Assembly: GCA_905233595.1 (NCBI GenBank)
Contig: CAJOFI010000076.1
Span: forward strand, 19,467 to 28,456
Length of the DNA: 8,990 bases
Reading direction: 5' to 3'
Origin: an uncultured Oscillospiraceae bacterium
Lineage (GTDB): Bacteria > Bacillota > Clostridia > Oscillospirales > Oscillospiraceae
Each line of letters begins with the position of its first letter. Position 1 is the first letter of the stretch. The notes below the pieces were generated by a model, which saw only the letters and a program-made list of their open reading frames with translations, ran no database searches and was not told the origin of the DNA. Shown piece after piece: positions 1-5,854 of the stretch. Made by a program: the position numbers and the translations under genes.

Positions 1-2
1 AG

Positions 3-914
3 CAGGGCCGCTTCGACAACCCCTACCTCGACTACCTGAAGGCTGACGAGGTTCGCGCCACCAATCTCGAGACTGCCGCCGGTCAGGCCAAGGAGCTCAA
101 CCAGAAGGCCGTCGTCCTGATGAAGAACCACGAGGGCGCTCTGCCCCTGGCCGCGAACGCCGGCACCAAGCTCTACATCGCCTCCTTCACCGCGAGCGGC
201 GAGGATGAGGATATGATCGCCTCCCTCACCGAGCTCTTCACCGCGCAGGGCTTCGAGGTCGTTGACAAGGCCGACGAGGCCGAGGTCGCCTACTTCTACG
301 TCCAGCCCAAGGGCACCACTTCCACCAACGGCACCGCCGCCGAGGGCGTTCTGAGCCTCGTCGAGGATTACGAGGTCGATGAGCGCGAGCTCTCCGGCGA
401 GGGCGCCTTCGGCCAGGGCGTGACCGCCTCCCAGAAGAAGACCGGCGAGAAGATCGAGGTCACCACGCTGGCTGACGTCAAGAAGCTCGCCAAGGCTGCC
501 GACACCGTGCACGCCAACGGCGGCAAGGTCGTTGCCACCATCGTGTGCACCTCCCCCTGGATCCTCACGAATCTTGAGCCCTACTGCGACGCTCTGCTCG
601 CCCAGTACACCACCTCCGCCGCTTCCCTGCCCAACGCGCTGAGCGCCCAGCTCGACGTGATCACCGGCGCTTACAATCCCACCGGCAAGCTCGCCGTGAC
701 CATGGTCTCCTCCGAGGATGTGATCGCCTTGACCGAGACGACGCTGGAAGACGGCACTGTGGCTGAGATCTGCGCCTCCCCGAACGACGTTCCGGGCTAC
801 GACAAGGATCAGTACATCGATCCCGCCGTGCTCGCCAACGTCAACGGCGGCAGCTACGCCTACTACGACGCGGACGGCAACTACTACCTCTCCGGCTTTG
901 GCCTGAGCTACTGA
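3..914 (+). CDS. Glycoside hydrolase family 3, C-terminal part (5' end outside window)
   Basis: The frame is open from the first bases of the window to a TGA at 912-914, giving 303 visible residues; the true start lies upstream. The stretch starting QGRFDNPYLDYL, followed by LNQKAVVLMKNHEGALPL, matches the junction where GH3 enzymes pass from the catalytic barrel into the GH3 C-terminal alpha/beta sandwich. Later landmarks are ITGAYNPTGKLAVT and the terminal GFGLSY, which in classical GH3 proteins is followed by a fibronectin-III-like domain. Here the protein stops at once, so that domain is absent. The catalytic Asp nucleophile lies in the barrel and is not visible, so substrate (beta-glucoside, xyloside or similar) cannot be assigned. 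The ATG at 120 is an internal methionine inside the conserved VLMKN motif, not the start. Codons are strongly skewed to GCC, CTC, AAG and GAG, suggesting high expression. It faces the GH43/transporter unit tail to tail. Confidence 0.88.
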   Translation, partial: QGRFDNPYLDYLKADEVRATNLETAAGQAKELNQKAVVLMKNHEGALPLAANAGTKLYIASFTASGEDEDMIASLTELFTAQGFEVVDKADEAEVAYFYVQPKGTTSTNGTAAEGVLSLVEDYEVDERELSGEGAFGQGVTASQKKTGEKIEVTTLADVKKLAKAADTVHANGGKVVATIVCTSPWILTNLEPYCDALLAQYTTSAASLPNALSAQLDVITGAYNPTGKLAVTMVSSEDVIALTETTLEDGTVAEICASPNDVPGYDKDQYIDPAVLANVNGGSYAYYDADGNYYLSGFGLSY

Positions 915-922
915 TGAAAAAA

Positions 923-957
923 TATCCTTCCGGGCGGCCTGTCCGCCCGGAAGGATA
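923..957 (-). terminator. 15-bp perfect hairpin with U-run only on the minus strand
   Basis: Arms 923-937 and 943-957 are exactly complementary (15 bp) around the loop CCTGT. On the minus strand the stem is followed by six T residues (complement of A917-922), the intrinsic terminator pattern. On the plus strand it is followed by AGCAAAAAAA, so it should not terminate GH3 transcription by itself. It would be the second of two consecutive terminators for the minus-strand unit. Confidence 0.75.
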
Positions 958-960
958 AGC

Positions 961-1023
961 AAAAAAATCCCGCTGCCGACAGCGCGAACCGGGTCCCCCG
1001 GTTGTCGGCAGCGGGATTTTTTT
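961..1023. terminator. Bidirectional intrinsic terminator between convergent units
   Basis: Arms 961-981 and 1003-1023 are exact reverse complements over 21 bp: A7 plus a GC-rich 14-mer on the left, the matching 14-mer plus T7 on the right. A nested stem (988-993 with 997-1002) caps the loop. Because one end is A7 and the other T7, either strand presents a GC stem followed by a U-run. It can therefore end both the GH3 transcript and the opposing unit. A weaker hairpin (1035-1044 with 1051-1059, one bulged base) sits just before it on the minus strand, right after the small ORF. Confidence 0.88.
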
Positions 1024-1059
1024 GTGGCTGGCGGATCCCGGTTCACGGCGGAACGGGAT

Positions 1060-1245
1060 TCATTCGCCCAAGCGCGCCGCGTGGAGCGACCAGAAGCAGT
1101 CGGCGCCGAGGAACTTGTCGATGTCCGTGCGGGAGCCGTTGACGATGAGGGAGCCGGTCAGCGCGAGAGCGGTAATCCCGGCGGTCAGAGCGGTCAAACC
1201 GCGCCACAGGCGCTGTTTACCGCGCGCTTTGGAGCTGTTGCTCAT
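1060..1245 (-). CDS. 61-residue one-helix protein, possibly a severed GH3 N-terminus
   Basis: The ATG at 1245 is preceded by AAGGCGG with a 6-nt gap, so translation is plausible. The protein has a basic start (KARGKQRLWR), one hydrophobic segment at about residues 16-35, then NGSRTDIDKFLGADCFW and a stop after residue 61. I recognise this plan, basic start, uncleaved signal-anchor-like helix, then an I(N/D)xFLG-like motif, as similar to the N-termini of exported clostridial GH3 enzymes; this is from memory, not a database hit. Only about 37 bases separate its stop from the terminator, so nothing of the rest of such an enzyme can be present. It is the last gene of the GH43-transporter unit, 69 nt after the transporter. 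It may be a remnant of a truncated GH3 gene or a genuine small membrane protein. Confidence 0.5.
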   Translation of the reverse strand: MSNSSKARGKQRLWRGLTALTAGITALALTGSLIVNGSRTDIDKFLGADCFWSLHAARLGE

Positions 1246-1264
1246 GGTTAACCGCCTTGTTTTC

Positions 1265-1298
1265 CCCCTCCCCGGGACGGAAAAGCCCCGGAGAGGAG
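1265..1298 (-). other. Stem-loop between transporter gene and small ORF
   Basis: On the minus strand the arms at 1298-1287 and 1276-1265 pair over 12 bp, including two G-U pairs, around a 10-nt loop. The sequence after it is GAAAACAAGG, not a U-run, so it is not a classical terminator. Its position, between the transporter stop and the ribosome binding site of the small ORF, would suit a 3'-end stabiliser or a differential-expression hairpin. Function is inferred only. Confidence 0.4.
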
Positions 1299-1314
1299 TG
1301 GATTTCAGAATTTT

Positions 1315-3117
1315 TTACACAGCGGGCTTGCCGGCGGCCTTGCGCAGGTCGTTGAACTCCTTGCGGATCGCGTCCTCGCGCGCCTTCTCGGCCTTGCGCT
1401 TCTCGGGGGAGAGCTTCGCGACGCGGGCTTCTTCCTTCGCCTTGGCGTCGGCCTGCTTCTTGAGCTCCGCCTGGTAGGCCTCCTCGCCTTCCTCGAGGCG
1501 GATCTTCTCCTCGGCGGAGACGTACTTCTTGCCCTCCCGCTTCGCGGCGGCCTTCTGGTCGGACACGATGGCGAGGTGGTCGATCTTGGAGAACTTCTCC
1601 ACGCCCATGAAGAGGAAGATCAGGAAAATGCCAAGGTAGCAGATCGTCTCGCCGCCGATGAAGACCCAGGGCATCGCGGCGCGCAGGGTCTCGTTGGTCT
1701 GCAGGGTCGCAACGTCGTAATTGGTGGCGGAGAGCACCATGTTGAGAACGCCGGTGGTCAGACCGGTCATGCCCGCGATGATCGCGCCGTAGACCGTCAT
1801 GGAGAAGCCGTCGGTGCGCACGCCGTGCACGGCCTCCTGGTGGTCGAAGATGTCGGCCAGCAGGGCGAGGGAGAGGTACATCGCCGGGGTGGAGCCGAGC
1901 GCCTTGATGATGAAGGAGACCGTCACCACGACAAAGTTGGTGGGGGCGACCATGCCGATCGCGCCGCCGACGACCGCGAGCGCCGCGCCCGCGAGGATGG
2001 CCTTGGACTTGCTGCCGAGGATATTGGCGAGGGGCAGAGCGATGACCATGCCGATGGCGGTGGGGATGGCGCCGATGATGGCGAGCGTGCCCTGGAGCTG
2101 GCCGCCGTAGGCGACGGTGTAGTTGCCCATCGCGTCGGGGAACATGGCGGTGCAGAAGTAGTTCTGGCTGACGTTCTTGATCATGCCGCCGAACTGGTAG
2201 AGGAAGAAGAAGGCCATCATGATGATCCAGTACTTATCCTTGAAGCAGAGCTTCGCCTGCGCGCCGGTGGAGAGGGCGGGCTTGGCCTCCTGCTCCTGCC
2301 CCATGGACTCCTCGGTCACGCGCTCGCGGGTGAAGAAGTACTCGATCAGAATGCCGACGGCGGTGATGATGAGCAGGGCGATGACGAAGACCTTCCAGTG
2401 CGCGTAGCTCGCGCCGGAATCGTAGATGGCGGCGCCGCTCTCGTCCACATAGTAGAGGATCTTCCCGGCCTCGTTCATGACGGGGCTGCCCTTGCCGCTC
2501 ATGTCGTAAACGAAGAGCAGGTTCAGGAAGAAGGGCAGGAACATGGAGCTGATGCCCATGGCCGCGAGCATGGTCGCGTTCGAGATCGTGGCGAGCAGGC
2601 CGCGATCCTTGGAGTTTCTGGTGGAGAGGCTCACGAGCGCCGCGTGCGGGGTGTAGTACATGGGATAGGCGAAGGCGAACCACAGGTTGTAGCCGATGGC
2701 GATGCAGATGAGCGCCCCGGTGTGCCAGCTATCGCTGTTTGCGTTATAGGGGGAGAAGACGAAGAGGAACAGCAGCGCCAGCAGGCTGATGGGCAGGCTC
2801 ACCAGCAGCAGGGGTCTGGCCTTGCCGGCTCTGGACTTGTTGTTGTCCATGAGCTTGCCGACGAGGATGTTGCCGATCACGACGAAGATGACGGAGATGA
2901 CCGGCAGCCAGGTGAAGAAGGCGCTCGCCCAGGAGTTGATGTGCAGCACGTCGGACATGTACTTGTTGAAGTAGTTCGACAGCACGGAGTTTGCAAGCAG
3001 GGCAAGCGTGGGGCCGACCAGATAGCCGATCGCGCCCTCGGGGATCAGGGTGACGTTGTTTTTCTTGATGAGGCTGGGGGGAAGCTTGTCAAAGAAGCTG
3101 CTTTTTTTCTCGCTCAC
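1315..3117 (-). CDS. GPH-like MFS sugar transporter with charged C-terminal tail
   Basis: This 600-residue membrane protein resembles the glycoside-pentoside-hexuronide branch of the MFS (MelB/XynP-like) and probably imports oligosaccharides released from hemicellulose. About twelve hydrophobic segments are visible, at roughly 27-50, 65-90, 103-123, 133-155, 175-203, 243-263, 295-315, 343-365, 372-392, 395-420, 440-465 and 483-506. Branch landmarks are D91..R96..GKARP in cytoplasmic loop 2-3 and ADIFDHQEAVHGVRTDGF (421-438) in loop 10-11. A 38-residue extracytoplasmic insert (204-241) lies between helices 5 and 6, and a K/E/A-rich cytoplasmic tail fills 509-600. The acidic residues that bind cation in MelB appear replaced. 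I chose GTG at 3117 because AAAGGAG lies 8 nt before it; the in-frame ATG at 3135 lies upstream of that site and has no ribosome binding site. It follows GH43 closely in the same unit. Confidence 0.85.
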   Translation of the reverse strand: MSEKKSSFFDKLPPSLIKKNNVTLIPEGAIGYLVGPTLALLANSVLSNYFNKYMSDVLHINSWASAFFTWLPVISVIFVVIGNILVGKLMDNNKSRAGKARPLLLVSLPISLLALLFLFVFSPYNANSDSWHTGALICIAIGYNLWFAFAYPMYYTPHAALVSLSTRNSKDRGLLATISNATMLAAMGISSMFLPFFLNLLFVYDMSGKGSPVMNEAGKILYYVDESGAAIYDSGASYAHWKVFVIALLIITAVGILIEYFFTRERVTEESMGQEQEAKPALSTGAQAKLCFKDKYWIIMMAFFFLYQFGGMIKNVSQNYFCTAMFPDAMGNYTVAYGGQLQGTLAIIGAIPTAIGMVIALPLANILGSKSKAILAGAALAVVGGAIGMVAPTNFVVVTVSFIIKALGSTPAMYLSLALLADIFDHQEAVHGVRTDGFSMTVYGAIIAGMTGLTTGVLNMVLSATNYDVATLQTNETLRAAMPWVFIGGETICYLGIFLIFLFMGVEKFSKIDHLAIVSDQKAAAKREGKKYVSAEEKIRLEEGEEAYQAELKKQADAKAKEEARVAKLSPEKRKAEKAREDAIRKEFNDLRKAAGKPAV

Positions 3118-3125
3118 AGTAGATT

Positions 3126-3132
3126 CTCCTTT
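3126..3132 (-). promoter_or_regulatory. Ribosome binding site AAAGGAG that fixes the transporter start
   Basis: AAAGGAG on the minus strand lies between the GH43 stop (3138-3140) and GTG at 3117, with 8 nt before the GTG. It falls inside any reading that starts at the ATG at 3135, which argues that GTG is the real start. The short distance from the GH43 stop makes translational coupling likely. Confidence 0.8.
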
Positions 3133-3137
3133 CATAA

Positions 3138-4604
3138 TTACGCAAGATCAAACGATACGAAGTCGAAGGTGCCGCCCTTGCCCTCCACGGAGAAGTAGAG
3201 CGCCTCCTTCTCGCCGAGCCCCGCGGGCAGCTCGCCCGAGAAGCTCTCGCCGTTAACGCAGGTCGCGACGGGGATGCGGAGGATGACCTCGCCATGCTCC
3301 TCGCGGCGCACGGTGACCGCGCAGCCGTCGCCGTAGCCCTGGAGGTTCACGGTGAGCTTCTTCGTCTCGCGCAGATCGAAGTACTTAAAGCCCACGGTGC
3401 AGCCCGTGCAGAAGTTGGAGACGTACTGATCCGGCCCCTCCTCGCGGTCGCCGCCCTTCTGGGTCAGGAAGGGGTTGGAGCCCTTGCGGTACTTGAGCAT
3501 GGACATGAAGCGCGTCCCGTCCTTGCCGTAGACGTTGCAGGCGATGTAGCTGGGGTAGTGCCCCTTGCCCGCGAGCGGGGCGTTGTTGAGGCCGCAGGAG
3601 GTCATCTCCGCCTGGTAGAACTTCCCGTTTTCAAAGCGGATCTCCTCTGCGCAGGCCTGGCGGGAGCTCTGCTTGCGGTTGGAGTGGCGGTGGTAGAAGA
3701 TGTAATAGTGCCCCTCGATCTCGATGAGGGAGCCGTGGGTGTTGCCGGTGCACATGCGGGCATGCTCCGGATCGGGCACGCCGGGCAGGCCGATGTCCCC
3801 GCAGGAGACGAGCACGCCGCCGTACTCGAAGCCGTGGTCGGGATAGTCGGACACGGCGTAGCAGAGGTTGTGGCTGTTGAGGGAGGAGTAGATAAAATAG
3901 TATTTGCCATTGAACTTGCGCATGGAGCTGGCTTCGCCGAAGGGCTGGGGCTCAAAGGGGGTGCCCTTGGCCTCCTCGCCGGTGAGCACGCCGATGTAGC
4001 GCAGCTCGTCGCCGGAGATGACGGTCAGCATATCCTTGGTGTCGATCTCAAAGAACATGGGGCCCTTCTTTGTGGGCTGGGAGCCGTCGAGCAGGATGGG
4101 GTTCCCGCCGAAGGCGAAGCCCGTGTAGAGGTAGAGCCGCCCGTCGTCGTCCTTGAGGCAGCCGGGGTCGAACTGGAAGGGCTCGTCGCGCTTGCCGATG
4201 GGGGTGCCGTCGGCGTACTTGACGTAGCCGTAGAACTCGTACTTGCCCGCGGGCGAATCGCTGACCGCGACGGAGATCATCTTCGTGCCGCCCATGAAGT
4301 AGTAGAGGTAGTAGCGCCCGTCGTCGCCCACGACCATGTCGGGCGCGGCGAGGCCGTTGGTCACGCGGATCTTCGGCGCGGCGGGGTCCTGCTCCCGCTT
4401 ATAGATGCAGCCGTGGTAGGTCCAGTTGCCGAGATCGTCCACCGGCGCCGACCAGCACACGTAGTCGCCCAGGCAGAAGTTGATGCCGTTGAACAGGTCG
4501 TGCGAGCCGTAGATGTACACACGCCCGTCTACGACGTGCGGCTCCGCGTCGGGAACGTATTCCCAGCTTGGCAGATAGGGGTTGAAGGCTTGCTTCGTTT
4601 TCAT
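3138..4604 (-). CDS. Glycoside hydrolase family 43 (arabinofuranosidase/beta-xylosidase type)
   Basis: The 488-residue protein starts NPYLPSWEYVPDAEPHV, typical of GH43 enzymes acting on arabinose or xylose side chains and oligomers. The expected inverting triad is visible: D19 (PDAEP, general base), D146 (QFDPG, pKa modulator) and E224 (GEASSM, general acid). H290 in GNTHGSL is a plausible metal or substrate ligand. Blade motifs such as DGRVYIYGSHD, DGRYYLYYF, DDGRLYLYTG and NGKYYFIYSS show the five-bladed propeller to about residue 330. Residues about 400-488, ending ALYFSVEGKGGTFDFVSFDL, look like a CBM6-type beta-sandwich. There is no signal peptide, so it should act in the cytoplasm on imported oligosaccharides. 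GAAAGGAA (4618-4611) is a good ribosome binding site for the ATG. It is the first gene of the unit, with the transporter next. Exact substrate cannot be told from sequence alone. Confidence 0.92.
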   Translation of the reverse strand: MKTKQAFNPYLPSWEYVPDAEPHVVDGRVYIYGSHDLFNGINFCLGDYVCWSAPVDDLGNWTYHGCIYKREQDPAAPKIRVTNGLAAPDMVVGDDGRYYLYYFMGGTKMISVAVSDSPAGKYEFYGYVKYADGTPIGKRDEPFQFDPGCLKDDDGRLYLYTGFAFGGNPILLDGSQPTKKGPMFFEIDTKDMLTVISGDELRYIGVLTGEEAKGTPFEPQPFGEASSMRKFNGKYYFIYSSLNSHNLCYAVSDYPDHGFEYGGVLVSCGDIGLPGVPDPEHARMCTGNTHGSLIEIEGHYYIFYHRHSNRKQSSRQACAEEIRFENGKFYQAEMTSCGLNNAPLAGKGHYPSYIACNVYGKDGTRFMSMLKYRKGSNPFLTQKGGDREEGPDQYVSNFCTGCTVGFKYFDLRETKKLTVNLQGYGDGCAVTVRREEHGEVILRIPVATCVNGESFSGELPAGLGEKEALYFSVEGKGGTFDFVSFDLA

Positions 4605-4672
4605 GGCAGTTTCCTTTCTATCCTCAATTTTTTAACTTTTTCCGTCATTTTGTCCTAACGTGAAGATACTTT

Positions 4673-4701
4673 ATTATCATTCAAAAACCTAAAGTTGGAA
4701 A
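4673..4701 (-). promoter_or_regulatory. Sigma-A-like promoter for GH43-transporter unit
   Basis: On the minus strand TTTCCA (4701-4696) and GATAAT (4678-4673) are separated by 17 bp, matching 4/6 and 5/6 of the consensus hexamers. Transcription would begin near 4665, leaving a leader of about 60 nt before the GH43 ATG. Confidence 0.55.
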
Positions 4702-4705
4702 TCAG

Positions 4706-4733
4706 AATTATTCGTTCCCCTGTCCGAAAAATT
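4706..4733. promoter_or_regulatory. Imperfect inverted repeat between the two promoters, possible operator
   Basis: AATTATTCG (4706-4714) and CGAAAAATT (4725-4733) are inverted with one mismatch around a 10-bp spacer. It lies just upstream of the GH43 -35 element and just upstream of the opposing LysR -35 element, where a divergent regulator would be expected to bind. It does not have the odd-length symmetry of the T-N11-A LysR box, so assignment to that regulator is a guess. Confidence 0.3.
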
Positions 4734-4744
4734 CGTACACTGTC

Positions 4745-4773
4745 TTGCGCCGCCGGGAGATTTATTATATAAT
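4745..4773 (+). promoter_or_regulatory. Promoter of the LysR-type gene, abutting the 90-bp repeat
   Basis: TTGCGC (4745-4750) and a perfect TATAAT (4768-4773) are separated by 17 bp. The -10 is embedded in the palindrome TTATTATATAATAA (4762-4775). The predicted start near 4780 falls in the first bases of the repeat, so the repeat would be transcribed as the 5' leader of the regulator mRNA (about 136 nt). Confidence 0.6.
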
Positions 4774-4774
4774 A

Positions 4775-4864
4775 AGGAACTGTGCAGAAGTAAATTGTGC
4801 AAAGATGGCGTAGGATTTTTCGCCTGTAGCGAGGCGGAAAATCGCAGGAATACTTTGTGTATTT
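4775..4864 (+). repeat. 90-bp dispersed repeat, copy A
   Basis: This block matches 8901-8990 at 88 of 90 positions; the differences are C4780/T8906 and G4790/A8916. To the left the match stops sharply at 4775 (A in the flank against T at 8900). To the right it cannot be bounded, because the other copy reaches the window end. Inside are a short direct repeat (TGTGCAGA, then TGTGCAAA) and a hairpin with 12-bp arms 4814-4825 and 4832-4843 (one G-U pair) and loop GTAGCG. CCTGTAGC (4823-4830) also recurs inverted as GCTACAGG at 4882-4889, beyond the proven match. Size, structure and lack of coding potential suit a non-autonomous, MITE-like element; no transposase or target duplication can be shown here. 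Confidence 0.9.
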
Positions 4865-4915
4865 CAAGATTTGACAACGAAGCTACAGGAATATCGGTTA
4901 CGGGCGGTGCTTACC

Positions 4916-5836
4916 ATGCGCATTGAGACCTTGCAATATCTGCTCACGATCGCGGAGGCCGGTTCCATCACGAAGGCGGCGGAGGCGATCAACATACAAA
5001 AGACCTCGCTCTCCTCTGCGGTGCAGGCAGCGGAGCGCGAGCTGGGCTACGCGATCTTCACGCGCAGCGCCAGCGGGGTCACGCCCACGAAGGAGGGCGA
5101 GGAGGCGCTGCTGATCGCCTCGGAGATCGTGGAGCGCTACCGGAGTCTCGCCGCCATCGGCGCGGCGGAGAAGCCGTCGCTGTCTGTGAGCGTGAATTCT
5201 TCGATCAGCGAGCTGTTTTTCGCCGAAATTTACGCCAAGCTCTATCTCACGCTGCCCACCCTGCGTCTGCGCACCTACAAGATCCCGCCGGAGACCTTTC
5301 TCGCCACCCACAAGGCGCGGGACGATCTCCACGGGATCGCCATCGACTGCTGCCTCGAGCGGGAGCTTGCGCAGACCGAAGCGCTCGCGGAGAGACAGGG
5401 CTACCGGCTCGAGCGGCTCTCGGGCTTTCGGCTGATGGCCTACATCAACCGCGCAAACCCGCTGTCCAACTGCGAGGGCGTCACGCGGGAGATGCTGCGG
5501 GGGCAGAACTACCTTTTCGCGGTCGATCCGCTCAAATCCATCCCCCCGCGCAAGCCGATCTTTGACCGCAACTTCGTGGTTGCGGACGGCGGCGCCTACA
5601 TCCCGCTGCTGCAAATCGTGAACACCACGGACACCATCGGCATCTTCCCGGAGTACAAGAACCTCCCCTTCAGCCCCGCCTTCAACGATTACACGGAGGT
5701 CATCCCCGTGCCCATCGTCGGCGAGATCGAGCCGGAGTGCAGCTACGCCGAGTGCCTCATCAGCCCCAGGAAGGCGCGCTTCTCCGCCGAAGAAAAGGCG
5801 TTTCTGGAGCTGATCCGAAGCGCCATCCACGATTAG
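4916..5836 (+). CDS. LysR-type transcriptional regulator
   Basis: This 306-residue protein has the family's usual length. Residues 1-60 form the winged helix-turn-helix: LQYLLTIAEAGSITKAAEAI, then a recognition segment (QKTSLSSAVQAAERELG), then IFTRSASGVTPTKEG. The remainder is the effector-binding region, poorly conserved, with no ligand readable. I placed the start at ATG 4916, after a weak GGCGG at 4903-4907 with an 8-nt gap, because it gives the standard LysR N-terminus. A TTG at 4871 would add 15 unrelated residues with no ribosome binding site; that TTGACA may merely look like a -35 box. It is divergent from the GH43-transporter unit, the classical arrangement for a LysR protein and its target. 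Regulation of sugar use is therefore inferred from position only. Confidence 0.88.
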   Translation: MRIETLQYLLTIAEAGSITKAAEAINIQKTSLSSAVQAAERELGYAIFTRSASGVTPTKEGEEALLIASEIVERYRSLAAIGAAEKPSLSVSVNSSISELFFAEIYAKLYLTLPTLRLRTYKIPPETFLATHKARDDLHGIAIDCCLERELAQTEALAERQGYRLERLSGFRLMAYINRANPLSNCEGVTREMLRGQNYLFAVDPLKSIPPRKPIFDRNFVVADGGAYIPLLQIVNTTDTIGIFPEYKNLPFSPAFNDYTEVIPVPIVGEIEPECSYAECLISPRKARFSAEEKAFLELIRSAIHD

Positions 5837-5849
5837 GCATTTAATGCCT
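5835..5849. other. Short stem-loop at the convergent LysR/GGDEF ends
   Basis: AGGCAT (5835-5840) and ATGCCT (5844-5849) pair around a 3-nt loop, beginning inside the LysR stop codon. Only 18 bp separate the two convergent genes. No U-run follows on either strand, so termination by this hairpin is doubtful. Confidence 0.3.
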
Positions 5850-5854
5850 GGGCG

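Larger units (their letters stand above)
4605..4915. other. Divergent control region between GH43 and LysR genes
   Basis: This 311-base gene-free stretch is much richer in A and T than its surroundings. From left to right it holds the GH43 ribosome binding site and leader, a minus-strand promoter (4673-4701), an imperfect inverted repeat (4706-4733), a plus-strand promoter with a perfect -10 (4745-4773) inside a 14-bp AT palindrome (4762-4775), then the 90-bp repeat (4775-4864) and a 51-base stretch up to the LysR ATG. I see no protein-coding gene: the short minus-strand open frames here lie in the repeat and AT-rich DNA and lack family resemblance. Confidence 0.8.

Noticed and set aside
1576..3198. 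Long plus-strand open frame (about 540 codons) opposite the transporter gene
   Set aside because: Its translation is rich in Asp, Glu, His, Gly and Ala with no domain resemblance. It is what GC-rich coding DNA yields in an antisense frame, and the minus-strand product is a clear 12-helix transporter.
3294..4658. Long plus-strand open frame opposite GH43
   Set aside because: Low-complexity Val/Ala/Glu/Gly translation, no motifs, and it lies opposite a gene with a complete catalytic triad.
4775..4864. The repeat pair as part of a CRISPR array
   Set aside because: Only two copies more than 4 kb apart, with genes between them and no regular spacers.
4871..4876. TTGACA as a -35 element, or TTG as the LysR start
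   Set aside because: No -10 hexamer occurs at 16-18 bp downstream and no ribosome binding site precedes the TTG; both readings are weaker than the promoter at 4745-4773 and ATG 4916.
4655..4877. Two short minus-strand open frames of 62-70 codons upstream of GH43
   Set aside because: They lie across the AT-rich promoters and the 90-bp repeat, have no family resemblance and no good ribosome binding site.
4898..5830. Minus-strand open frame opposite the LysR gene
   Set aside because: Arg/Asp/Leu-rich antisense translation; the plus strand encodes a standard LysR helix-turn-helix.
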